Source of the DNA: Macrotis lagotis
Lineage: Eukaryota > Chordata > Mammalia > Peramelemorphia > Peramelidae
NCBI RefSeq assembly: GCF_037893015.1
Contig: NC_133666.1
Location: 560,366,541 to 560,430,540 of the forward strand
Reading direction: 5' to 3'
Length of the DNA: 64,000 nt
Shown here: positions 35,388 to 47,539 of the stretch, one piece after another
Layout of the letters: the number at the start of each line of letters is the position of its first letter
Position numbering within the stretch: the stretch's first letter is position 1
Program-made: the position numbers and the translations under genes
Notes under the pieces: generated by a model
Seen by the model: only the letters and a program-made list of their open reading frames with translations
Databases searched by the model: none
What the model was told of the DNA's origin: nothing

Positions 35388-36128
35388 ATGTGTAATACCC
35401 CTACTAGATCTATATCTTGAGGAGTTCATGGAAAAGGGTAAAAATCCCACATATGCAAAAATATTCATAGTAGCTCTTTTTTTAGCAGTAAAGAATTGGA
35501 GATTGAGGGGATGTCTATCAGTTGGGAAATGACTGAACAAATTGTGTTATATGAATGTAATGGAACACTACTGTTCCACAAGGGGATATATTCCATGAGG
35601 GGATATTAGAAAAGGATTTCAAAAAAGCCTAAAAAGACATGCATGAATTGATGCTGAATGAGATGAGCAGAACCAGAAGAATACTATACACCTTAACAAC
35701 AAGATGGGGTGATGGTCAGCTATGATGGATTTGTTCATTACATCAGTGCTATAATGAAGGACTATTTTAGGGCATTTGTGATGGAGAATACCATCTGTAC
35801 CCAGAGAAAGAACTGTGGATTTTAAGCAAAGACCAAAACTTTTTATCTTCATTTTTTAAGAGTTGTCTTATGTATTATGCAATTTTGCTATCTCTAATGT
35901 TTTCTTTCTTCCTCATGGATCTGATTCTTCTCTCATAACATGCTCAATTTTGATCTAACCATCATAGATGCAAATATAAAGCCTATATCAGGTTGCCTTC
36001 TGTTGGAGAGGAGGAGAGAGGGAAAGGAAGGAGGGAGAAAAATCGTAAAACTCAAAACCTTGCAGAAAATGATTGGTAGAATCTGAGACTATGAAGGAAA
36101 AAAATGGAGAATTACATGAGGGAAAAAA
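35388..36128 (+). mobile_element. L1, 5'-truncated, inserted in a SINE head
   Basis: L1 ORF2 end and 3' UTR ('caaaaatattcatagtagct', 'gggaaatgactgaacaaatt', 'cagaaaatgattggtagaat'). Duplication aagaagctggcccactga at 35370-35387 and aagaagctggtccactga at 36129-36146, 17 of 18 matching. Confidence 0.9.
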
Positions 36129-36390
36129 AAGAAGCTGGTCCACTGAGTAGAGCACTGAACCTGGTGTCAAGAAGACCTGAGGGTAAATCCAGTCTTAGAT
36201 AATAGCTATGTGATCCTGGGCATGTAACTTAATTGCTTCTGTCTCAATTTCCTCAACTTAAATATAGGCACAATAATAGTAGCAACCTCACAGGGTTGTT
36301 GTCAGAATCAAACAAGATATTATTTGTATAGCACTTAATATAATGTCCAGTATCAATTAGGGGATTAATAAATGTTAATTTCCTCCTTTC
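36129..36390 (+). repeat. CORE-SINE with tRNA-like head
   Basis: 'agcactgaacctggtgtcaa', 'gaagacctgagggtaaatcc', 'cacagggttgttgtcagaat'. Its head was the L1 target. Confidence 0.75.
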
Positions 36391-36420
36391 TCTAAAGAAA
36401 AATGCAAAATTTCATGACAT

Positions 36421-36628
36421 TTAATCCCTTTGAAATCTGATTCTAAATAATTTTTCTCAACTGATCACTCTCCCATACTCTGGATTTAAGTCAAACTGAT
36501 TCCTTTGGTATTGACATAAAACAAGCTTCATCTTCTTCCTGCATGCTGAAGTATAACCAGTTCCCCCATGCTTCTTCACTTCTTCCTCTTGAAATCCCTA
36601 ACTGTTTTCAAGAGTCAGCTCAACCACA
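36421..36628 (+). repeat. L2-type fragment
   Basis: Pyrimidine-rich L2-like wording such as 'gttttcaagagtcagctcaa'. Confidence 0.45.
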
Positions 36629-39125
36629 AAATAAACAAGAAGGAAGTTAAGAAGGTAAATGAAATCTTAGAAAACTTAGATATGATAGACTTTGGGAGAA
36701 AACTTAATGGGGATAGAAAAGAATATACCTTTTTCCTCAGCAGTACATGGCACCTCTACCAAAACTGATTATGTACTAGGGGACAAAATCCTAATAATCA
36801 AATGAAGAAAAGCAGAAATAATAAATACACTCTTCTCAGACCATGATGCAATAAAAATTATATGTAATAAAGGGTCATTCCAAAAACTAATTGGAAAATA
36901 AAGATCTTAATTTTAAATAATGGGTGGGTCAAACAGCAAATAATAGATGCAGCCAAGGAAGTTTTGAGGGGAAACTTTATATCTCTAAATGCCTATATGA
37001 ATGAAATAGAGAAAGAGGAGATCAATGAATTGAGTATGCAACTAAAAAACTGGAAAAGGAAAAAAATCAAAGATCCCCACTTTAATGCCAAATTAGAAAT
37101 TATGAAGATTAAGGGAGCAATTAGTAAAATTGAAAGCAAGTAAACCATTGATCTCATAAATAAAATTGTGTTGGTTTTATGAAAAAAAGATAATAAAATG
37201 GACAAACCTTTGGATAATCTGATTTAAAAAAAAACAAAAGAAGATTAACAAATTACCACTATCAAAATTAGAAAGGGTGAACTAACCACCATTGAGGAGA
37301 AAATTAAAGAGATAATTTGGAGTTACTTGACTGAACTGTATGCCAATAAATTGAATAATCTGTGTAAAATGGATGAATATTTACAAAAATACAAACTGCC
37401 CCGATTAACAGAAGAAGAAATAAATTACTAGGGGCAGCTAGGTGGAGCACCAGTCCTAGAGTCAGGAGTACCTGAGATCAAATCCAGTCTCAGACACTTA
37501 TTAATTACTTAGCTGTGTGACTTTGGCCAAGTCACTTAACTCCTTTGCCTTAAATTTTTTTAAAAAGGTTAGGAAATAAATTATTTAAATAACTCCATTT
37601 CAGAAAAAGAAATTGAAGAAATCATCAATAAACATCATAAGAAAAAATCTCCAGGTCAAGATGAATTTACAAGTGAACTCTACCAAACATTTAAGGAATG
37701 CTTCCTGTTTTACATAAACTATTTTAAAAAATAGGAGTTCTGCCAAACTCCTTTTATGACACCAACATGTTGCTGACACCTAAACCAGGGAGAACCAAAA
37801 CAGACAAAGAATATTATAGACCACCAGTCTCTTTAAAGAATATAGATGTGAAAATGTTAAATAAGATTTTAGCCATGAGACTACAGCAGTTACTAGAATA
37901 ATACACTATGATCAGGTAGGATTTACACCAGGTAGACAGGGATGGTTCAATATTAGGAAAACACTCAACACAATTGAATATATCAATAGCAAAAACATCA
38001 AAAATCATATGATTGTCTCAATAGATGCTGAAAAAGTCTTTGATAAAATACAACATCTATTCCTATTAAAAACATTAGAAAGTTTAGGAATAAATAGAGT
38101 TTTCCTTAAAATAATAAATGGTGTCTATCTAAAACCATCAAGAAATATTATTTGTAATGTAAATAAACTTGGAGCATTTCCAATAAAATCAAGGGTGAAA
38201 TAAGGATGCCCTTTATCACCATTACTATTCAATATAGTATTAGAAATTCTAGCTATAGCAATAAGAGAAGAAAAAGAAATTGAAGGAATCAGAAGTGGCA
38301 ATGAGGAAGCAAAGTTTTCACTCTTTGCAGACAATATAATGATATGCTTAGAGAGCCCAAGAAAATCATTTAAAAACCTCCTTGAAACAATTAACAAATT
38401 CAGCAAAGTAGCAGGATATAAAATAAACCCACATAAATCATCAGCATTTCTATAAACAATAAAGCCCAAGAGCAAGAGATAGAAATTCCATTTAATGTAC
38501 TATAGACAATATTAAATACTTCAGAATCTTATGATAAAGCACTTCTCATCCAAATAAATTAAGATCTAAATAATTGGAAAAATATCAGTTGCTCATGCTT
38601 AGGTTGACCTCATATAATAAAAATAATTCTACCCCAATTAAATTACTTATTCAGTGCTATATCAATCAAACTACCAAATAACTACTTTACTGAAGCAGAA
38701 AAAAAATAGTAAAAAAAAATTCATCTGGAGCCACAAAAGGTCAAGAATAGCAAGGAAGTTGATGAAAAAAATGTAAAGGAAGGTGGTCTAGCTCTACCAG
38801 GTCTGAAACTATATGATAAAGCAGCAGTCATCAAAACTGCCTAATACTGGTTAAGAAATAGAGTACTGGATCAATGGATTTGGATAGGTTCAGAAAAAAT
38901 GGCAGTAAATGATCACAGTAAATTACTGTTTGACAAACCCAAAGAAATTAGCCTCTGGGATAAGAACTCATTGTTTGACAAAAATTGTTGAGGAAACTGA
39001 AAAATAGTATGGCAAAGACTAGGCATAGATTCACATCTCACACCCTATACCAAAATAAGCTCAAAATTGGTTCAGGATTTAGATTAAAAGGGTGACACCA
39101 TAGATAAATTAATAGAGCAAATATG
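36629..39125 (+). mobile_element. L1 ORF2 fragment, broken
   Basis: Parallel to the L1 at 51238-53620 along its length ('aaacttagatatgatagac', 'ggatagaaaagaatatacct', 'ctcaatagatgctgaaaaag', 'caggtctgaaactatatgat'). Reverse transcriptase wording survives in pieces, e.g. [13 protein letters not shown] near 38012. Many stops; 5' and 3' ends missing. A SINE lies at 37431-37568. Confidence 0.88.
37431..37568 (+). repeat. MAR1/WSINE-type SINE inside L1
   Basis: ggggcagctaggtggagcac onward with a short head deletion; gaaataaatta at 37417-37427 and 37573-37583. Confidence 0.9.
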
Positions 39126-39432
39126 CAGTTTTAATTTTTCATTTGAAAACTGTCTATTCATACTCTTTCACCATTTGTCAATTGAGAAATGACTTGTGAC
39201 CTTATAAATTAGATACAATTCTCTATGTTCTTTAGAAATGAGACCTTTGTCAGAACCCCTAGTTGTGAAGATTGTTTTCCAGCTTTCTGCTTTCCTTATA
39301 ATTTTGGCAGCATTGACTTTATTAGTGCAAAACCTTTTTAATTTAATATAGTCAAAATTATTCATTTTGCAATTCATAATGTACTCTCTTATTTAATCAA
39401 AAATTTATCCCCTTTCCATAGATCTGATAGAT
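39126..39432 (-). mobile_element. L1 ORF2 fragment in inverted orientation
   Basis: Reverse complement of L1 ORF2 sequence equivalent to about 53690-53950 ('catttgtcaattgagaaatg', 'ctttctgctttccttataat'), directly joined to the + strand fragment. Confidence 0.8.
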
Positions 39433-39449
39433 CTATGTACAAGTCTGTA

Positions 39450-39715
39450 CTACAAGTACTTGTGGTATTATCCCCATTTTTCAGATGAGCAAATTGAGAC
39501 TTATAGCGTTTAAGTGACTAAACCAACTCCACTAGTAAACAGCAGAACTGGAATTTATTCTTTCTTTTTCCAACTTTAGAACCAGTAACCAACATTTTTG
39601 ATCTAATACTATGTGCAAAATTCACTGTGCTGGTTTCTGGAGCTGCAAAGAGATGGAAAACTATCCCTGTGCTCCAAATTATTGCAATATAATGAGGTAA
39701 ATAGGAGAGTTAAAA
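39450..39715 (-). repeat. MIR then L2-type fragment, antisense
   Basis: MIR: 'ttttcagatgagcaaattga'. L2-like: 'ctatgtgcaaaattcactgt'. Confidence 0.5.
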
Positions 39716-41041
39716 GGCTTGAAATAACTAACATCCATGATCTTTTTTGGATTCTGATTTTACCCTGACATTGCTTCATTTTTTGTTAAAAATGCAAAAT
39801 TCATCCTTTTACCCATAAATGGTGAGGAATCTTGGTGAATTATTTTCTTTTACATAAAAACTAGCTTTCTGAACTGATGCTATCTATATTTTTTCAATGG
39901 TGTTTTAAAGGATTTGGAAATCCTTTGTTGATAACAAAGAAGACCTTTTTAGGAACATTTTCCCTCTAATCTGAAACTGTTTTCCTTCTTCTTGCTATAT
40001 TTTAAAGGACAGATCAGAGAGTCAGACTGAATACAAAAGAGGAATTTGGTCTTTAAAACCTTGCCTTGGCTAGGCTAGGCTAGATCACAAGGGCCAACCC
40101 TGCCCTGTGACAATAAAGTGCTTATTTAATTATAGCTTATCTCGTTAAGCTTTATAAAAATGGGTTGTAAAATTCCTTGAGACACATTTTGTGAAAGGTG
40201 CTATATTAATCTTGTACTGGCAGAGAGAGACCATGCTGGATAATTTAATAGATCTTTCCTTTCCACCTCTAATTTTAATGTCTTATAAAAGTATATTGTG
40301 TTATATTCTAGCTCATCATTTCTCATCTCACTTATCACTATTTGGTGACCATATTTAGTTATCATTTTCTAAATGTCTCAGAAACGTCCTTTTGAACCCT
40401 ACATTTATCTCTCAGTTGATTTTTTTCTTTAGAAATGACTTAGGTACTTACTATGAGCCTTTTTTTAATAGTAAAGTTCTAGTTATTCTAATGGGAGTGA
40501 TGAAAAATAACTGGTCTTCACAGATTCACCAAATCACATTTTCTCTATTGTCTTATCCATCATAAATTTTATTTATTGACTTTTTTACATACATTTTTAT
40601 TTCTTTCTTGCTTGTATTCAGTAAGCAGAAGAGAGGAGATCTGAATCCCAACCTTGTCAATAAGGGCAAGTCTTCCCACCCAAGACAAGGACTATTTACC
40701 AAACTGAAAAATCCTTATTAAATGCCTCTTATGGGTAGAGCTCAAGGTGTTGGGAGAGATAAAACTAATTTACCACAAGGTCTTTTATTCTTTTTAGGGG
40801 GCAAGAAACAAACAACATACAAAATTATCATTCATTTATTGAATACCCCCTGTGAAAAAAGAGAAGAACAAAGTTTAGCTAAGATACATACATAGTCCCC
40901 TGCTCTCTTGTCTGTAGGATTTAGAATCAGAGAAAATGGGTTTGAATTCCAGGTCTTCCATGCATTATTTATCTAAGAATAGATATAGAAACTGGACTTG
41001 TAATTTCACATGAAACTCCCCTCCCCTCTACCAGTGCAACA
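39716..41041. other. Unrecognised intergenic sequence
   Basis: No feature supported; 40725-40850 may be a decayed antisense L2. Confidence 0.35.
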
Positions 41042-41053
41042 TTGGCACCTTTA

Positions 41054-41205
41054 TTTATTTATTGGGTTTTGCAAGGCAATGGGGTTAAGTGATTTGCCCA
41101 AGATCACACAGCTAGGTAATTATTAAGTGTGTGAGGTCAAATTTGACTTCAGATCGGACTCCAGGGTCGATGCTCTATCCACTATGCGACCTAGCTGCTC
41201 CAACT
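41054..41205 (-). repeat. MAR1/WSINE-type SINE
   Basis: Antisense SINE with ttggcaccttta at 41042-41053 and 41206-41217. Confidence 0.92.
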
Positions 41206-41283
41206 TTGGCACCTTTAGAGAGTTACCTAGAATTTAGGCAGGTTAAATGACTTGCCCTATAAGTCAATGTCAAATAGCTAGTA

Positions 41284-41430
41284 CATATATATTTATATAT
41301 ATGTGTATATATATATATATTTGACATTGGACAAGTCACAACATCTTTGGGACTCAATTGCCTCATATTATATAAGAACATGAAACTATACGGCCTCCAA
41401 GGTCTTTTCAAGTACTGGATCTAAAATTAT
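41284..41430. repeat. (TA)n followed by a MIR fragment
   Basis: TA/TG alternation to 41322, then 'actcaattgcctcatattat', a sense MIR trace. Confidence 0.55.
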
Positions 41431-42534
41431 TTGATCTAAAGTAACTTTGCAAATTGCAGTCTGGGAAAGGAATAAATAACTCTAAGATGCAATAGTACAA
41501 ATTATATGTAAAAGAAAGAGACAAAGCAAGTACTATGTGAACTCCAGGTTCTTGTGGGTTGAGAAGAAAGAATTGATATTTCATAGAAAAGAAAGTTTTG
41601 AACTGGACCTTAAAGGTTGACTGATGCTTCCAAAGGCAAAAATAGTGGAATCTCTTACCTGATATTCTGAAAGCAGGAAAAGGAATGAGCAGAAATTCAC
41701 AGGTAGAATGTTCCAGAATCTATAACAGGGATATCATAAAATATCATATGACAATATCATAGAAAATAATATAATATAAAAGAAGCCAGGGCAGTTGAAC
41801 TGTGGGGCCAGAAGGCAAGAGTGATGGGGAGAATCCGTGAGTTTTGCACCAGATTCTTTTCCATGCTAGGGCTATTTGCAGAAAGAAAATAAAACCCTAG
41901 AGAGACAGGACTTCTGGGGAGGTAATTACCTAATATTGCTTTCACAGCTTGTTATCTCTGCAGAAGAAAGAGAATCAGTTGGGACTTCTCTGAGATAATG
42001 CAGTACAGAGGTAAGAGTCTAGGTAAGAGGTATTTCTAGGTACCTGTTTATTTTTCCCTATATTGTGTATGTCTGAAGAAATTTTACTTATGGGCCAAGT
42101 TACAAGCTACCTGTAGTCTTGGGTACAAAGAACATCAAATAGATTTGCAAAAGAAGATTCTGTCACAGCACTGCAGGTTGGAATTGAGCTCAGAGGCTAG
42201 GGAATTAAACCATATGTATTAGTGATAGTGACAAATTGGCTAATTGATACTTGATCCTTTCCTCTATCTCTTCATTTATGGAAATAAGCAAAAGCTGAAT
42301 TCTTTGGGGATCTCCTCTTCTATCTCTTCCCCAATGGAAGGCTTAGGACATGATCTTTTCTTTGATCAACATCTTCTCCCTTTCTCACTCACTAGATTTA
42401 ATTGGCTGCAAATTTTAGCTTTACTTTCACCTTAGGCTATATATAATAACTATAAGATGCTTTTCTTTGTTATTTTATAGAGCCTACAAAGAAGAAAAGT
42501 TATTAATATAACAACTCAAAACCTTTAATTTAAC
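41431..42534. other. Unrecognised intergenic sequence
   Basis: Possible decayed antisense L2 at 41480-41760; otherwise nothing supported. Confidence 0.35.
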
Positions 42535-43375
42535 AGAAATAATAAATGTATGGTAAGAGAACCAAAAACTAGTTGGAAAATAAAGAACTTAATTTTAAAT
42601 AATGAGTGGATCAATCAACAAATCATAGAAATAATCAGTAATTATATCCAAGAAAATGATAGTAATGAGACATCATACCAAAATTTATGGGATGCAACCA
42701 AGGTGGTTTTGAGGGGAAAACTTTATATTTCTAAAATGCTAATATGAATAAAATAGATATAGAAGAGATCAATGAATTGGCTATGCAACTAAAAAACTAG
42801 AAAGAGAACAAATTAAGGATCCCCAATTAAATACCAAATTCTGAAAATTAAGGGAGAGTTAATAAAATTGAAAACAAAATAACCATTGATCTCATAAATA
42901 AAACTAAAGAGTTGATTTTATGAAAAAAAACCCACAATAAAAATATATAAACTTTTGGTTAATCTGATTTAAAAGACAAAAGAAGATAACCAAATTATCA
43001 GTATCAAAAATGAAAAGGGTGAACTAACCACCAATGAGGAGAACATTAAAGAGATAATTTGGAGCTACTTTGCCAAACTGTATGCCAATAAATTTGATAA
43101 CCTGAATGAAATGGATGAATACTTACAAAAGTACAAACTTCCCAGATTAACAGAAGAGGAAATAACATACTTAAATAATCCCATTTCAGGGGAAAAAATT
43201 GAAGAAACCTTCAATAAACTCTCTAAGAAAATGTCTCCAGGTCTGATGAATTTACAAGTGAATCATACCATTTAAGGAGCAATTAAATCTTTTTCTACTT
43301 AAACTACTTAAAAAAATAGGGGAAGAAGGAGTTCTGCCAAATTCCTTTTATGACACCAACATGGTGCTGATGAAA
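42535..43375 (+). mobile_element. L1 ORF2 fragment, broken
   Basis: Parallel to 51480-52280 ('gaaaataaagaacttaattt', 'ctatgcaactaaaaaactag', 'caaatgaaatggatgaat'-like wording), with deletions and stops. Confidence 0.85.
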
Positions 43376-43499
43376 CACAATTCTTATAAATTCCCTCTAC
43401 TGAACAACCCCAAATTATCCTATATTTGTTTGTACATAGTAATTTGCTGTTATCTCCTTTATTAGACTGTGAGTCCTTGAGAACAAGGACTGTTTTGCA
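43376..43499 (+). repeat. L2-like tail between two L1 fragments
   Basis: 'tttgtttgtacatagtaatt' and 'agactgtgagtccttgagaa', then the L1 resumes at ORF2 further 3'. Confidence 0.6.
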
Positions 43500-44062
43500 C
43501 TAATAAAATCAATATTGCCAAAATAAGAAGGAAAGCAGAAAGCTGGGAAGCAATCTTCATAGCTAGGAGCTCTGATAAAGGTCTCATTTCTAAAATATAT
43601 AGAAAACTGCATCAAATTTTTAAGGTTGTAAGTCATTTCCCAATTGATAAATGATCAAAGGTTATAAATAGACAGTTCTCAAATGAAGAAATTAAAGTTA
43701 TATATAATCAAATGAAAAATGTTCTCCAAAAACGAAAATTAAAACAGCTCTAAGGTATCACCTCACACCTATCAGATTGGCTAAGATGACAAAAAAAGGA
43801 AAATAATAAATGTTGTAGAGGTTGTGGGAGGATTGGGACATTGATGCATTACTGGTGGAGTTGTGAACTGATCAAACCATTCTGGAAAGCAATATGGAAG
43901 TATGACCAAAGAGCAATAAAACTGTTCATAGCCTTTGACCCAACAATTCACAAAAATGGGAAAAGTTCCACATGTTATAAAATATTCATAGTAGGTTTTT
44001 TTGAAATGGCAAAAAAATTGAAAATTGAGGGGATGCCCATAAATTTGGAAATGGTTTAATGT
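43500..44062 (+). mobile_element. L1 ORF2 C-terminal fragment
   Basis: 'aaagcagaaagctgggaagc', 'ggtctcatttctaaaatata', 'aaatattcatagtaggtttt'. Lacks the 3' UTR. Confidence 0.85.
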
Positions 44063-44234
44063 AACAAACAAATACAGTATAATTTGGGAGTGCTCAACAG
44101 AGGGAAGTTATAAGAATTGTGTTTCATTATTTTTTTTTCCAGTTCTAGTCTTAAAACCCTAGGTAGGGCTAGAGATGCTGTCTCTTCTGCTCATGTAGAA
44201 CCTACTTCTTCCTCTCAGACTCTCCTCTCACAGA

Positions 44235-44400
44235 CCATTGTTATTGTTGTTTGTCCTTCAGTCTCCAAGGCCACCAATAGCATCACCAAGGTGATGTCTT
44301 GACTTGTAAGTAACTTGCATTTAAGTGAGGCAGAACTGCACAAAGTTATCAGCCTCACTCTCTCCTTCAGAGCAGCAAGACAAAAGTCAAGATGACTTGA
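44235..44400 (-). repeat. SINE with RTE-like tail, antisense
   Basis: gttgtttgtccttcagtctc at the left is the reverse of the LINE tail; 'cagcctcactctctccttca' in the body. Confidence 0.7.
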
Positions 44401-44479
44401 AATGACCCATTCAAGTCCATTTAACAGCTCTTAGGAATGACTAAAGAGGTCCAAAGAACCAGAGTCCATCTAACCCTGT

Positions 44480-44528
<49 letters not shown>
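44480..44528. repeat. (CA)n microsatellite
   Basis: About 24 CA units. Confidence 0.98.
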
Positions 44529-44530
<2 letters not shown>

Positions 44531-44699
44531 ACAGGAATTTCATCTGCAATGTAGAAAAGGGACATGAGATCAGCATACTTTATCACAAGGTCAACAATAG
44601 TTCTTTACTTTGTAGCATCTTTGTAGTCCTTCCTAATTCCCTTGACTTATGCTCTGACAAAAAAAAGCAAGCCTAGGAGAATGAGGAAGGGTCCAGGTT

Positions 44700-44960
44700 T
44701 TACAATCAAGATAGTTTGCAACCTTAGGTTATCTTTAGCCATTCCCTCTTCCCCTCACAGATCTAATGGTTTATCAATTCTGTTCAATTCCATTTCTGCC
44801 ACATTACTCATATCCATTTGGACTATTGTAATAGCTTCCTTAAGAGCCTCCCTGCCTGCACTCTCCTCCTCATCTACAAGTCATACATTACACTGCTACC
44901 AGAACAATTTTTCTTATGGATGATTGTTTTCTGAAGTCCTTTCCAACTCTGAGATTCTGT
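44700..44960 (+). repeat. L2-type fragment
   Basis: 'tggactattgtaatagcttc', 'cattacactgctaccagaac'. Confidence 0.55.
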
Positions 44961-45039
44961 TTCATTCTGTAAGTTTTGAACCGAGTACTAGGAATTAATG
45001 AATGAATCTATTTTTTAAAAACTTATCCAGTACCTATTG

Positions 45040-45292
45040 GGGGAAGGTAGGTGGTGCAGGGGATAGAGGGTCAGGTCTGATATCAGCAAGACTTGAAATC
45101 AAATCTGCCCTAGACATTTAATAACTGTATGGCCCTGGACAAATTACTTAACCTGGTTTGCCTCCATTTTCTCATTTATAAAATGAGATGGAGAAGGAAA
45201 TAACAAACCATTCCAGTATCTTTTTTTTCAAGGAAAAACCCCAAGTGTCATGAAGAGTCACAAAAAACTGAAAAGCAACTGAACAATATAAC
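45040..45292 (+). repeat. Long-form marsupial SINE
   Basis: 'aaggtaggtggtgcagggga', 'aatgagatggagaaggaaat', 'gaagagtcacaaaaaactga'. A possible duplication aaaaactta flanks it. Confidence 0.85.
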
Positions 45293-45305
45293 AAAAACTT
45301 ACTAT

Positions 45306-45527
45306 GAATAAAACTAGGTGGCTCAGTGGATAAAGCACAAGATCTGGAATCAGGAAGATCTGAGTTCAAATACAGATTCAGACACTTACTGGATATTAGA
45401 CTCTGGACAATTCACTTACCCTCTGGATGCTTCAGTTTCTTCATTTGTAAAATGGAGTAGTTATTTTTCAGGCTTGTTATGAGAATCACATGAGATAACA
45501 TTTGTAAAGCCCTTTGAAAATCTTAGG
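45306..45527 (+). repeat. CORE-SINE with tRNA-like head
   Basis: aactaggtggctcagtggat, 'cagtttcttcatttgtaaaa', 'tgtaaagccctttgaaaatc'. Confidence 0.85.
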
Positions 45528-45775
45528 ACAGCTAATGTAGCACAATGAATAGAGTATTAAACTTGGAATCAGAAGATTCATCTTCATGAGTTCAAATCTG
45601 TCCTGAGATACTTATTAGCTGTGTGAACCTGTCCAAGTCACACAATCCTGTTTTCTTCAGTTTCCTCAACTATAAAATGAACTAGAGAAGAAAATGGTAA
45701 GTTATTCCAGTATCTTTGCCAAGAAAACCCCAAATGGGGTCACAAAGAGTTGGACACAACTGAAAAAATTACTGA
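45528..45775 (+). repeat. Long-form marsupial SINE
   Basis: 'gcacaatgaatagagtatta', 'ccaagaaaaccccaaatggg', 'agagttggacacaactgaaa'. Confidence 0.85.
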
Positions 45776-46264
45776 AAAATCTGAAAACTTAAAGCAATAT
45801 ATAATTATTTTTAAAATACTGTATTAAACACTATTCCAATTGCTGGGGATAAAAATGCAAAAGCAATAAAAATTACTTCTACTCATAAGGATTTTACTAG
45901 TCTGGGAAGGGGAGGTAACACTTACCAGGGGAATAGGAAAATTTGCTTTGATCTGAAAGTAAAAAGGAAAGGTGTTAGGGTCATAATACCTTAAACACAC
46001 CCTTCCAAGAACAAAGGCTGAATTTATCTGATTCATCAAACTGGCATGAGGAGGGAAGTGAAGTACTGGTAGGGTACTTCTGTCATTTTATTCTGTCAAA
46101 AAGATGGTGAGAAAATAGAGAATGAAGTAAAGCATGAATGGATATTACCTGAAGAATGGGAAGAGAAGAAACAATCACTAATCAAGTTCTAAGGTAGAAG
46201 ATCATAGATTAAAGGAAGTGGTTTCCAATCTGGGAGATAGGCTGATTAGGAGAGATGCAAAATA

Positions 46265-46400
46265 GTGGGAAGAAGAAAAAAGAGCTCAGAGATCATCCAG
46301 TTCAAACCCCTTATTTTGAGATGAAGAACCTGAGGTCCAAAGTAGTAACAGAGGCAGGATTTGAACTTGTATCCTGATTCCTAATTCAGTGTCCTTTCTG
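46265..46400 (-). repeat. CORE-SINE fragment
   Basis: 'ctcagagatcatccagttca', 'gaggcaggatttgaacttgt'. Confidence 0.7.
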
Positions 46401-46429
46401 GTAAATATTATTATCTCCTGATTTTCTGT

Positions 46430-46850
46430 GTCTCAATCACACTGGCCATTTTGCTGTTCCCACACCCAACATACCATCTCCCATCTGTTATCATATTGCC
46501 CCATACTTGCAGTATTCTCCCTCATCACCTCTCCTTCTTCAATGGTTGATTTGTTCAAGACTTGGCTCAGGCACTATATCTGGGCTAGATTTTTTTCTCC
46601 CTCATTTTTCCTACTAGCTGCTTGAGCCTCCTCACCAAATCTTCCTGTATTTCCTTTCTGTTTGGTGTATTCATTCATATGTACATACTTATTTGCATTT
46701 TCATTAGAGTATAAGTTCCTTGAGGTCAGGAATTATTTTACTTTTGTTGTCATATTCCTAATACCTCACATAAAATATATATATAGTAGTGATATATAGA
46801 TATATGTATGTGGTGCAAAGTAAACATTAAATAAATAATGACTGGTTGTA
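46430..46850 (+). repeat. L2-type LINE 3' end
   Basis: 'cacactggccattttgctgt', 'agagtataagttccttgagg', 'aaacattaaataaataatga'. Confidence 0.65.
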
Positions 46851-47218
46851 TGAAAAAGTCTTCAGAGATAAGAGCACCAAAAGCACCATCTTTGTTTTTG
46901 AGCTCTAGATTCTGGAAAGGTATTTCCAAAGCTAATTACCATCCACAGTTTCACTCCTATCCTAGTTCTAAGTATCTGTAAGTGGATATGAATAAAAGCT
47001 TGGCCAACTTACCCATTAAATAAACAGAAATAATTTCACCCAATTGTAAGTGAAATATTTAAATGAGGCTTTGAGTTCATAAGGCTTTTTGGAAATACTA
47101 GGTATTATAATAATCTGAAACTTTTAAAGTTCAGTTCTTATTATCTGGATAAGGGAATGACCTGGAATTTCCTCTTTTAAAGTTTTGTTTTGGGTAGTTT
47201 GGGGAAAGGGGAGAAAAG
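46851..47218. other. Unrecognised intergenic sequence
   Basis: No feature supported. Confidence 0.35.
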
Positions 47219-47535
47219 GAACAAGCATTTCTTAAATGTCTACTATGTGCCAGTCACTGTGTTTAGTGCTTTACAAATATTATCTTCATCTTTACAGTAG
47301 CCCTGGGAGGTAGAAAGGGAAAAAAGAAAAGAAATAAATAAGAATTTAACAGTGCTTTATAGATATTATCTTATGGGAGGCAGATATTATTCTTATCCTT
47401 ATTTCCTCAATTGAGAAAACTGAAGCAGATGAAGTTTAATGACTTGCCAAGGGTCCCACAGCTAGTAAGTGTCTGAGGACAGATTTGAAATCAGGTCTTC
47501 TTGACTTTGGACCCCAATACTCTATCCATTCCTCC
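47219..47535 (-). repeat. MIR/CORE-SINE, antisense, two overlapping pieces
   Basis: 'actatgtgccagtcactgtg', 'gccaagggtcccacagctag'. The 'tacaaatattatctt' motif occurs twice, suggesting one MIR joined to another. Confidence 0.65.
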
Positions 47536-47539
47536 TTTG

